Source: Synechococcaceae bacterium WB8_1B_136 (GTDB lineage: Bacteria > Cyanobacteriota > Cyanobacteriia > PCC-6307 > Cyanobiaceae). Taken from it: a stretch of DNA of 11,846 nt. Below the pieces are notes generated by a model. That model saw only the letters and a list, made by a program, of their open reading frames with translations. It was not told the origin of the DNA and searched no databases. A program made the translations under genes and the position numbers. Location: the NCBI GenBank assembly GCA_010029175.1, contig RGNC01000056.1, positions 1 to 11,846 of the forward strand, read 5' to 3'. Position 1 is the stretch's first letter. Each line of letters opens with the position of its first letter. Shown here in pieces: positions 5,975 through 11,846 of this stretch.

Positions 5975-6667
5975 TCAGGGTTGTTGGGCCTGCCAGCGGG
6001 CGAACAGATCCGGACGCCGCTCGCGGGTGCGCTGCTGCTGCTGTTCGGCCCGCCAGCGGGCGATGGCGCCGTGGTCGCCGCTGCGCAGCACCGCCGGCAC
6101 CTCCATCTCCCGGAAGCTGGCGGGGCGGGTGTAGTGGGGATGTTCCAGCAGCAGGGCGCTATGGCTCTCCTCCTCCAGGCAGGCCTCCGTGCCCACGGTG
6201 CCGGGCAGCAGCCGCACCACGCCGTTGATGATCGTCATGGCCGGCAGCTCACCGCCGGTGAGCACGAAATCGCCGATCGACACCTCCTCATCGGCCAAGC
6301 TGCGGATGCGCTCGTCGAAGCCCTCGTAGTGGCCGCAGAGCAACACCAGCTGCTCGTAGCCGCTGGCCCAGCGGCGCAGATCGGCCTGCTGCAGCGGTTT
6401 GCCCTGGGGGCTCATCAGCAGCACCCGCCGCCGCGGCAGGGCGGGGATCGCCTCCACCGCCGCAAACACCGGCTCCGGCTTGAGCACCATGCCAGCCCCG
6501 CCGCCGTAGGGCTCATCGTCCACCTTGCGGTAGCGGTCGGTGGCGAAATCGCGCGGGTTGTGGAGATGCAGCTCGGCGCGCCCGGCCGCAAAGGCCCGGC
6601 CGATCACCCCGAGGCTGAGCAGCGGCGCAAAGGCCTCCGGCGCCAGGCTGACCACATCAAGGCGCAT
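5975..6667 (-). CDS. trmD: tRNA (guanine37-N1)-methyltransferase (TrmD)
   Basis: TrmD methylates G37 next to the anticodon using S-adenosylmethionine, preventing frameshifts in translation. The 230-residue product has the trefoil-knot signatures DDEPYGGGAGMVLKPEPV at 50-67, SPQG at 86-89, LLCGHYEGFDERI at 109-121 and SIGDFVLTGGELPAM at 130-144. Arg152 is in the place of the substrate-binding Arg154 of the E. coli enzyme. The position of the catalytic Asp169 of E. coli TrmD is Glu167 here (EEES before the HPHYTRP landmark at 176-182). The ATG at 6667 begins MRLDVVSLAPEAF, as in the family; a farther upstream in-frame start would run through the bilin lyase gene. It starts 4 bases after that lyase gene's stop, so the two are likely co-expressed. 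Confidence 0.97.
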   Translation of the reverse strand: MRLDVVSLAPEAFAPLLSLGVIGRAFAAGRAELHLHNPRDFATDRYRKVDDEPYGGGAGMVLKPEPVFAAVEAIPALPRRRVLLMSPQGKPLQQADLRRWASGYEQLVLLCGHYEGFDERIRSLADEEVSIGDFVLTGGELPAMTIINGVVRLLPGTVGTEACLEEESHSALLLEHPHYTRPASFREMEVPAVLRSGDHGAIARWRAEQQQQRTRERRPDLFARWQAQQP

Positions 6668-6671
6668 GGTC

Positions 6672-7184
6672 TCAAGCGGCGGGCCGGCTGACCCGACGGA
6701 TTTCGGAGCTGAAGCTGGCGCGACCGGGGCTGCCGTCCTGGCGTTGCTCCACGGTGGAGCGCAGCCGCAGGTTGGGCTTGGTGAACCAGATGCGCTCGAG
6801 AACCTCCCGCTGGCCATCACGGAGGGTGAGTTCCAGGCTGCTGTCGGGCAGCAGCTGCCAGCTGCCCTGCTGATCGCCGGCCGTGAAGCCGCCATCGGCC
6901 ATGAACAGCAGCTGCCGCTGCGGTTCACCTTTCAGGCCCACGCTCAGGCCACCCGGGCCTTGGGCCGCTGCAGGTTCGAGATACTCCACCACCAGCTCGC
7001 CCCGCTCGCTGCTGTGCCATTGATCGCCGTCGCCATCGCCATCGCCATCACTTGACGCGGCACGGTCCAATTCAAAGCGACTGCGCAGGCACATCCACTC
7101 GCCGGCACAGCACTGCAGGAAGGCCGGCAGGTCGGTTGGCGGGAATGGCAACGCGGCCGCCGCAGCACCGGGGGCAGAGGTCAC
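6672..7184 (-). CDS. CpcS/CpeS-family phycobiliprotein bilin lyase
   Basis: These lyases attach phycocyanobilin or phycoerythrobilin to cysteines of phycobiliproteins. They share a lipocalin-like barrel. The 170-residue product ends with a family hallmark: WFTKPNLRLRST at 133-144 followed by ASFSSEIRRV at 156-165. The middle holds GSWQLLPDSSLELTLRDG at 107-124, and the start has FLQCCAGEWMCLRSRF at 22-37. Residues 46-54 are a run of Asp-Gly repeats that looks like an insertion in an early loop. The start is GTG at 7184, since no ATG precedes the conserved part. It lies 59 bases after era and 4 bases before trmD. Whether it is CpcS, CpcU, CpeS or CpeU cannot be told from this window, so the target chromoprotein is left open. 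Confidence 0.82.
   Translation of the reverse strand: MTSAPGAAAAALPFPPTDLPAFLQCCAGEWMCLRSRFELDRAASSDGDGDGDGDQWHSSERGELVVEYLEPAAAQGPGGLSVGLKGEPQRQLLFMADGGFTAGDQQGSWQLLPDSSLELTLRDGQREVLERIWFTKPNLRLRSTVEQRQDGSPGRASFSSEIRRVSRPAA
7023..7049 (-). repeat. Hexanucleotide microsatellite coding for Asp-Gly inside the bilin lyase
   Basis: On the + strand the unit GCCATC (with one GCCGTC variant) repeats in tandem. On the coding minus strand this reads GAT GGC four times over with one GAC, giving DGDGDGDGD at residues 46-54. Near-perfect repetition at the DNA level suggests recent slippage. Confidence 0.85.
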
Positions 7185-7243
7185 AGGCGAGGTGTGGACT
7201 GGTGGCCAATCCTCGCAGCAGCCCGCTCGGCCTGCCGCAGGTC

Positions 7244-8269
7244 TCAGTCGCCCCGATAGCCCAGTTCCGCCAGGCGGCTGGAGCTGCGGCGCCAGTTGGG
7301 CACCACCTTCACGAACAGCTCCAGATACACCGGGCCGTCGATCAGCTTCTGCATCTGCTGCCTGGCGCCGCTGCCGATCTCCTTCAGCATGCGCCCCCCC
7401 TTGCCGATCAGGATCCCCTTCTGGCTGTTGCGCTCCACCAGCACCGTGGCCAGCACGGCGGTGCGGGGCCCGTCGTCGACGATGCGATCGATCTGCACCG
7501 CCACCGAGTGGGGCACCTCCTCGCGGGTGTGCTGCAGCACCTGTTCACGGATCAGCTCCGCCAGCAGCAGCTGCTCCGGCTGATCGCTCACCGCATCCGG
7601 CGGATACAGATGCGGCCCCTCCGGCAGATCGGCGGCCAGGGCGGCCACCAGGGCTGCGGTGCCCTCGCCGGTGAGGGCGCTCACCGGGTGCAGGGGCCAG
7701 TCCGGCACCAGCTCGCGGTAGCTGGCGGCCAGCTCCTCGGCCCGCTGCGGATCCACCAGGTCGTGCTTGTTGAGGGCCACGTGCACGGGGGCCTTGCTGC
7801 GGGCGAGCAGATCCACGATGAAGCCATCGCCGCGACCCGCCGGCTGGCTGCCATCCACCAACAGCAGCACCACATCCACCTCGCCGATGGCGCCGCGGGC
7901 GCTCTGCACCAGCCGCTCCCCCAGCAGGTGGTGGGGCTTGTGGATGCCGGGGGTGTCCACCAGCACCAGCTGCGCTTCCGGGGTGGTGAGGATCGCCCGC
8001 AGCCGGTTGCGGGTGGTCTGGGCGATCGGAGAGGTGATCGCCACCTTCTCTCCCACCAGCTGGTTGAGCAGGGTGGATTTGCCCACATTGGGGCGGCCCA
8101 CCAGGGCCACGAAGCCGGAGCGAAACCCCTCGGGGCTCTGCCCCAGTCCGGCTGAGGGGCCGCTGGGGGGCGTCGGGATGGGCAGCAGCCGGCCGATTCC
8201 GTCGTGGTCCGGCAGGTCCTCGAGGCCTTCGAGGGGCGGCAGCGGGTCGGTGGGACGGCTTGGCTCCAT
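7244..8269 (-). CDS. era: GTPase Era, ribosome assembly factor
   Basis: Era binds 16S rRNA and GTP during maturation of the 30S subunit. The 341-residue product has the five G motifs in order: GRPNVGKS at 58-65, TTRN at 85-88, DTPGIHKPHHLLGERL at 105-120, NKHD at 167-170 and SAL at 197-199. The RNA-binding KH domain follows, with GILIGKGGRMLKEIGSGARQ at 285-304. The ATG at 8269 adds about 50 Pro/Gly-rich residues before the GTPase core, more than in typical Era. The core itself would need FRSGFVALVGRP at 49-60, and no better start is seen just before it. The frame is open farther upstream to 8629 but there it overlaps the divergent gene, so that extension is rejected. The promoter is expected in the 52-base divergent gap. 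Confidence 0.96.
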   Translation of the reverse strand: MEPSRPTDPLPPLEGLEDLPDHDGIGRLLPIPTPPSGPSAGLGQSPEGFRSGFVALVGRPNVGKSTLLNQLVGEKVAITSPIAQTTRNRLRAILTTPEAQLVLVDTPGIHKPHHLLGERLVQSARGAIGEVDVVLLLVDGSQPAGRGDGFIVDLLARSKAPVHVALNKHDLVDPQRAEELAASYRELVPDWPLHPVSALTGEGTAALVAALAADLPEGPHLYPPDAVSDQPEQLLLAELIREQVLQHTREEVPHSVAVQIDRIVDDGPRTAVLATVLVERNSQKGILIGKGGRMLKEIGSGARQQMQKLIDGPVYLELFVKVVPNWRRSSSRLAELGYRGD

Positions 8270-8321
8270 AACCTCAACACTGACAGCTCGCCGGCCCGAT
8301 CCCCGCGGCCCTTTCAGCCCC

Positions 8322-8870
8322 ATGCCCGACGCCATCGCCTCCACCGACGCCAGCGCTCCCCTCGTGCCCAGCTTCCAGCAGGCGATGGAGATCACGGCCC
8401 AGTGGCTGGGGCTTTGGGAGGGCGGCGAACTGAGCGATGAGGTGCTGGCGGATCGGGTGGCCGAGCTGGTGGAGAGTCGCGATGGTGCCCGTGGCTTCTT
8501 CGTGGTGGCCCTGGCGGGCGATTGTCCGCTGATGGACCGGCTGCCGGAGCCGCTGGTGCTGGCCCTGCGCGGGGCGGGGGCTGGCGTGGTGGACCTCACG
8601 GCCCGCAACCTGGCCATGAGCACCGCCATGGCGCTGCACCATCAGCGCCAGGGTGATGGCGGCCAGCAGGCCGGCTCGGAGCGGGTGCAGCTGCGCTGCA
8701 CCGAACTGCTGCGCTTGCTGGAGCCTGAGCAGGTGAAGGATCGGCTGGAAACCCTGCTCGCCGCCACCGCAGGCCAGGGGGAGGATGTGGCTTTCCTGCA
8801 GCGCTGGGGTTACGACGCTGAGCAACAGGCCGCCATTGCCGCAGCGGTGCTGGCGGTGGCTGAAGCCTGA
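8322..8870 (+). CDS. Conserved-looking soluble protein of unknown function, 182 residues
   Basis: The ATG at 8322 opens 182 codons. The product is acidic and helical with no membrane span or signal. It begins with a variable leader, then SFQQAMEITAQWLGLWEGGE at 17-36, a central segment with GFFVVALAGDCPLMDRLPEP at 58-77 and LALRGAGAGVVDLTARNLAM at 80-99, and a C-terminal helical part (LRLLEPEQVKDRLETLLA near 130-147) ending in an Ala-rich helix. I do not recognise a domain; the pattern suggests a cyanobacterial hypothetical family. It diverges from era across 52 bases and converges on the Bax inhibitor-1 family gene. Codon use matches the neighbours and the opposite frame has no competing gene, so it is very likely real. 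Confidence 0.85.
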   Translation: MPDAIASTDASAPLVPSFQQAMEITAQWLGLWEGGELSDEVLADRVAELVESRDGARGFFVVALAGDCPLMDRLPEPLVLALRGAGAGVVDLTARNLAMSTAMALHHQRQGDGGQQAGSERVQLRCTELLRLLEPEQVKDRLETLLAATAGQGEDVAFLQRWGYDAEQQAAIAAAVLAVAEA

Positions 8871-8899
8871 ACCCCCAAGCACTCGGTCCGTCAGACAAC

Positions 8900-8925
8900 A
8901 AAAAAGCACCCCCCGCAGGGGGTGC
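8900..8925 (-). terminator. Rho-independent terminator of the Bax inhibitor-1 family gene
   Basis: GCACCCCC at 8906-8913 pairs perfectly with GGGGGTGC at 8918-8925 around the loop CGCA. On the minus strand the hairpin is followed by six T residues (A run at 8900-8905), so it ends minus-strand transcripts 34 bases after the stop of the gene at 8960-9694. There is no T run on the + strand side, so it may stop the convergent + strand gene only weakly. Confidence 0.92.
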
Positions 8926-8959
8926 CGGACGTCGGAGGCGCTGTAGGCGCTCAGGCCGA

Positions 8960-9694
8960 TCAGTCGCGGCGGCCGCCACCGTTGAGGGCGATGATCAGGC
9001 GCAGGATGAAGATGAACAGGTTGATGTAGGTGAGGTACATGCCCAGGGCGCCGGCCAGGTATTGGTCGTCGCTGTAGGTGCGGGGCATGGTGTAGAAGTC
9101 GACGAATGCCGCGCCCACGAACAGCACGGTGCCGAAGCCGGCGATCAGCAGTTCCATGCCGCCCATGCCGAAGCCGGGCACGAAGATGCCGCCCACGATC
9201 TGCACCAGCATGGCGATCACCAGGCCGAGGATGCCCAGGCCCACCACGCCGCTGAGCGCCTGGCCAACGCTGTCGCTCATGCGGCGGCCCATCACCGAGG
9301 CAGCCACGAAGGTGATGCCCGTGGCCAGGGCGGCCGTGCCGATGGCGCCGATGCCCGCCGTGCCGATGGCCAGAGCCACGATGCCGCTCAGCGTGAAGCC
9401 GGTGAGCAGGCTGTAGGCCGCCAGCAGGGGCAGGGCCGTGCTGTTGTTGCCCTTCATGGCCACGTTCTGGGCCACGAAGAACAGGATGAAGTTGCCGATC
9501 AGGGCCACCCAGAACAGGGGCATGAACCCGGTGGGGTTGCTGGCGATCAGGGCCAGGCCGCCCATCACGCCACCGGCGGTGAGCACCATGCCGCCGCCCA
9601 CATAGGGCAGGGCCTTGTTCACCACATTGGGCCCCACCAGGGCGCTGGATTGCGCCTCGCGGATGGCCTCCTGGAAATTGCTGCTGGCCGGCAT
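8960..9694 (-). CDS. Bax inhibitor-1 / YccA family integral membrane protein
   Basis: The 244-residue product is a multi-span membrane protein of the Bax inhibitor-1 / YccA family, whose bacterial members include pH- or calcium-sensing leak channels and regulators of membrane proteases. There are about seven hydrophobic helices: near 32-52, 58-76, 89-109, 112-134, 147-172, 180-200 and 217-237. Family landmarks are GFTLSGIVALAIGTAGIGAI at 99-118 and AFVDFYTMPRTYSDDQYLAG at 196-215, with the Asp residues of the last loops that the family uses as a pH switch. The ATG at 9694 is chosen; a GTG 24 bases upstream is possible but adds only an unlikely leader. It is probably a single-gene transcript, ended by the terminator at 8900-8925. 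Confidence 0.92.
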   Translation of the reverse strand: MPASSNFQEAIREAQSSALVGPNVVNKALPYVGGGMVLTAGGVMGGLALIASNPTGFMPLFWVALIGNFILFFVAQNVAMKGNNSTALPLLAAYSLLTGFTLSGIVALAIGTAGIGAIGTAALATGITFVAASVMGRRMSDSVGQALSGVVGLGILGLVIAMLVQIVGGIFVPGFGMGGMELLIAGFGTVLFVGAAFVDFYTMPRTYSDDQYLAGALGMYLTYINLFIFILRLIIALNGGGRRD

Positions 9695-9779
9695 GGCACA
9701 GGGGGGATGACTACCCACATCCTGCCAGCGCCGTCCAGTGTGCGGGGGGCCTGAGGGGGCCGCGGAGGTGTGGATCCCC

Positions 9780-10301
9780 CTATTCAGCTGGAGTGGTTCC
9801 TGATCCGGGCCAGAGCCCCACGCCCAGCACGGCGATGGCTGTGCCGATGCAGGATTCAGCGAAGCGCAGCAGCGCGTTGAGGCCCGGGCTGAGCTTGGGA
9901 TCCAGGCTGCCTGTGACCATCACCACGATCACCGTGATTGCCGCCAGCCGGCCGTGGCTCGGAATGTGCACAGCGGTGCAGAGCAGCACCGTGGCGAAGA
10001 TTGCCAGGGCCATGCCGAGCGGGTGAAAGGGCAGCAAGGTCAGGTAGACCGCGCTGGTGAGGGCACCGATGGCCGAGCCCAGAATGCGCAGCGAGGCCGA
10101 AGCGGTGGTTTCCCGGCGGGTTGCCTGGGTCACAACGATCGCCGAGATCGCCGACCACAGACCGCCGATCTTGGGCAGGTAGCCCGGGAACAGGCTCGTG
10201 AACCAGAAGCCGAGCAGGTAGGCCACCAGGGCTGCCCCGGCGATTTCAGCGGGAATGCGGAGGCGCTCCGTGCGGCTGGTCATGGGTTCGGGGTTGTTCA
10301 T
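9780..10301 (-). CDS. FUSC-like / aromatic acid exporter-type membrane protein
   Basis: The 173-residue product is an integral membrane protein with about six hydrophobic segments, near 18-38, 43-60, 74-92, 94-112, 118-133 and 149-166. Short cytoplasmic-type charged loops hold QATRRET (59-65) and IPSHGR (112-117). The pattern GLWSAISAIVVTQATRRET, with repeated small-residue helices, resembles the FUSC / aromatic acid exporter membrane domain. It is short because that family often carries a soluble C-terminal half, so a substrate cannot be inferred. The ATG at 10301 overlaps the phoH stop (ATGA), indicating coupled translation; a second ATG at 10283 is a possible alternative. Family call is moderate. 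Confidence 0.72.
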   Translation of the reverse strand: MNNPEPMTSRTERLRIPAEIAGAALVAYLLGFWFTSLFPGYLPKIGGLWSAISAIVVTQATRRETTASASLRILGSAIGALTSAVYLTLLPFHPLGMALAIFATVLLCTAVHIPSHGRLAAITVIVVMVTGSLDPKLSPGLNALLRFAESCIGTAIAVLGVGLWPGSGTTPAE

Positions 10302-11299
10302 GGAGCCTGGCGGCTGTGCCGGGCATCGCGGGCAGCATCGCGGGCGGCATAGGCATGCACCAGCCGCTGCACCAGGGGGTGGCGCACCACATCGGCGGCG
10401 GTCAGCCGGCAGATGGCCACGCCCTCCACCCCCTCCAGCACCTGGGCCGCCTCGATCAGGCCACTGAGCTGGCCGGAGGGCAGATCGATCTGGGTGGGGT
10501 CGCCGGTAACCACCATGCGGGCATTTTCACCCAGGCGGGTGAGCACCATGCGCATCTGGGCGGTGGTGGTGTTCTGGGCCTCGTCGAGGATCACGAAGGC
10601 GTCGGCCAGGGTGCGGCCCCGCATGTAGGCCAGGGGTGCCACCTCGATCACGTTCTTCTCGATCAACGCCGCCGTGCGCTCCTGGCCCAGCAGGGTGTGC
10701 AGGGCGTCGTAGAGGGGCCGCAGGTAGGGGTCCACCTTCTGTTGCAGGTCGCCGGGCAGGAAGCCCAGGCGCTCTCCGGCCTCCACGGCGGGCCGCGTGA
10801 GGATCAGCCGCTCCACCTTTCGCTCCTGCAGCATCCGCACCGCCTGCACGGTGGCCAGGAAGGTCTTGCCGGTGCCGGCGGGGCCCAGGGCCACGGTGAG
10901 GTCGTGGCGTTCCATGGCCTCCACATAGGCCTTCTGCTTGATCGTGCGGGGCCGCAGCAGCTTGCCGCTCTGGCTGCGGGCCAGCACCTGTCGGCCCAGT
11001 TGCTGATGCTCTTCGCCCCGGCCCGTATCGAGGGCCACCAGGGCGGTCTGCACGTCGACAGCACTCACGCTCTGGCCCTCCTGCCACAGCGGCCGCAGCA
11101 GCTCCACCAGCCCACAGGCCCGTTCCAGCTGGTTGGGACGGCCCCGCAGCTGCAAGCACAAACCCCGCAGCACCAGGGAAGCGCCAGTCAGGGCTTCCAG
11201 GCGATGCAGGGTGGCTTCAGCATTCCCGGCCAGGGCCATGGCGGCGTCCTGGTCGGGAAGGTCGATGGTGAAGGTCTGGAGGGTGTCGGCCCCGCTCAT
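10298..11299 (-). CDS. phoH: PhoH family ATPase
   Basis: PhoH-like proteins are RNA-associated ATPases, often near ybeY and linked to RNA metabolism; the exact reaction is unsettled. The 333-residue product has an N-terminal domain (1-110). The P-loop domain follows, with RPRTIKQKAYVEAM at 116-129, Walker A GPAGTGKT at 139-146, LTRPAVEAGERLGFLPGDL at 167-185, PYLRPLYDAL at 191-200, Walker B FVILDEAQN at 235-243 and TGDPTQIDLP at 265-274. Length and motif order match the family. The last 15 residues (RDAARDARHSR...) are a repetitive charged tail. The ATG at 11299 lies 11 bases after rpsP, and the stop overlaps the FUSC-like gene, so these three genes probably form one transcript. Confidence 0.95.
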   Translation of the reverse strand: MSGADTLQTFTIDLPDQDAAMALAGNAEATLHRLEALTGASLVLRGLCLQLRGRPNQLERACGLVELLRPLWQEGQSVSAVDVQTALVALDTGRGEEHQQLGRQVLARSQSGKLLRPRTIKQKAYVEAMERHDLTVALGPAGTGKTFLATVQAVRMLQERKVERLILTRPAVEAGERLGFLPGDLQQKVDPYLRPLYDALHTLLGQERTAALIEKNVIEVAPLAYMRGRTLADAFVILDEAQNTTTAQMRMVLTRLGENARMVVTGDPTQIDLPSGQLSGLIEAAQVLEGVEGVAICRLTAADVVRHPLVQRLVHAYAARDAARDARHSRQAP

Positions 11300-11310
11300 G
11301 GGGCGGCGCC

Positions 11311-11745
11311 TCAGGCTTCAGGAGCAGCGTCGTCTGCGGAGGCGGCTTCAGCAGCGGCAGCTTCCTCGGCGGCCTTGGCCTTGGCCTCAGCTGCAGCCGC
11401 TTCCTCGGCAGCCTTGGCTTCGGCGGCTTCCTTCGCGGCCTGCTTGGCGGCAGCTTCGCGGGCTGCGGCCTGCTTCTTCTGGCCGATCACCACCGAAGGA
11501 CGCACTTTCTTCTCCACCAGGCCACCCTTTTCCAGCAGGGTGAGCACCGAGTCGGTGGGCTGGGCGCCCTGCTCCAGGCGGGCACGGATGGCCTCGGCGT
11601 TGAGGCGGGTCTCCTTGGTGCGGGGGTTGTAGAAACCCAGCTCCTCCAGGGGACGCCCATCGCGGCGGGAGGTGCTGTTGGTGGCCACGAGGCGGAAGCT
11701 CGCTTCCCGCTTCTTACCGAACCGCTTCAGGCGGAGCTTGATCAT
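11311..11745 (-). CDS. rpsP: 30S ribosomal protein S16 with a long Ala/Glu/Lys tail
   Basis: S16 is a small-subunit protein needed for 30S assembly. Residues 1-85 are the conserved domain (MIKLRLKRFGKKREASFRLV, SRRDGRPLEELGFYNPRTKE, LNAEAIRARLEQGAQPTDSV, LLEKGGLVEK). Most bacterial S16 proteins end near residue 80-90, whereas this one has 144. Residues 90-144 are a low-complexity Ala/Glu/Lys/Gln tail that should form a long helix. The ATG at 11745 has AAGG 5 bases upstream, one of the clearer ribosome-binding sites here, and it gives the exact family start; an upstream in-frame start would add an implausible leader. It is the first gene of the rpsP-phoH-FUSC group; the 101 bases upstream may hold its promoter. 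Confidence 0.97.
   Translation of the reverse strand: MIKLRLKRFGKKREASFRLVATNSTSRRDGRPLEELGFYNPRTKETRLNAEAIRARLEQGAQPTDSVLTLLEKGGLVEKKVRPSVVIGQKKQAAAREAAAKQAAKEAAEAKAAEEAAAAEAKAKAAEEAAAAEAASADDAAPEA
11344..11415 (-). repeat. 39-base-period degenerate repeat coding for the S16 tail
   Basis: The peptide KAAEEAAAAEA occurs at residues 111-121 (bases 11383-11415) and again at 124-134 (bases 11344-11376). The two DNA copies are similar but not identical, so the protein repeat is older than, or better kept than, the DNA repeat. Confidence 0.7.
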
Positions 11746-11846
11746 CGTGGCCTTGCCTTGCTGACTGGATAGAGGGGGCGTGATCCTCGGGGGAATCGCG
11801 CGCCAAACGACAACAATACCCTGCGGCCAGACCCCCACCAGCGCTG

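Noticed and set aside
6668..6928. Upstream extension of trmD to 6928.
   Set aside because: It overlaps the bilin lyase in another frame; MRLDVVSLAPEAF at 6667 is the family start.
8270..8629. Upstream extension of era to 8629.
   Set aside because: It runs through the divergent gene at 8322-8870 and adds a sequence with no family features; the ATG at 8269 is sufficient.
3742..11632. Long + strand open frames opposite the minus-strand genes (for example 3742-4587, 5166-6134, 7052-8155, 10316-11632).
   Set aside because: Their translations are His/Gln/Ala/Gly-rich and match no family, while the opposite strand holds clear genes. They are shadows caused by high GC.
1..11846. tRNA, rRNA, CRISPR, insertion sequence, phage or attachment site.
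   Set aside because: No such structures, direct repeat arrays or transposase motifs were seen on reading both strands.

Overview
The window reads as chromosomal housekeeping DNA from a unicellular alpha-cyanobacterium of the Cyanobium / high-GC Synechococcus type. Supporting signs are a very high GC content with G/C at most third positions, an N-terminally extended ThiE, cyanobacteria-typical families (DUF1517, a TIGR03792-like protein, a CpcS/CpeS-type bilin lyase), an Ala/Glu-tailed ribosomal protein S16, and many start codons without a clear Shine-Dalgarno sequence. The bilin lyase implies phycobilisomes. The lineage call rests on protein families recalled from memory, not on a search.

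Layout. Positions 1-3325 are mostly + strand: the 3' part of ribF (FMN/FAD synthesis, cut by the window edge), then thiE and thiS with a 4-base stop/start overlap, then an exported or membrane DUF1517 protein whose C-terminus appears frameshifted. A 38-residue membrane protein lies on the minus strand between ribF and thiE. Positions 3326-3857 hold two small + strand proteins of unknown function. From 3829 to 8269 everything is on the minus strand and tightly packed, in transcription order era, bilin lyase, trmD, ybjQ-family gene, ispF, TIGR03792-like gene, larB. A single + strand unknown gene (8322-8870) diverges from era and converges on a Bax inhibitor-1 family gene (8960-9694, minus), with a clear rho-independent terminator between them. 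The far end (9780-11745, minus) is rpsP, phoH and a FUSC-like membrane protein, with an 11-base gap and then a 4-base overlap, so probably one operon.

Functionally the window combines cofactor synthesis (FAD, thiamine, isoprenoid precursor, possibly the nickel-pincer cofactor), translation and ribosome assembly (S16, Era, TrmD, PhoH) and photosynthetic antenna assembly (bilin lyase). There is no sign of phage, transposon, CRISPR, tRNA or defence genes, no gene-free stretch longer than about 170 bases, and I found no convincing new multi-gene system. The points most worth a second look are the broken DUF1517 C-terminus, the Asp-to-Glu change at the predicted catalytic position of TrmD, the Asp-Gly microsatellite inside the bilin lyase, and the three short unrecognised proteins.
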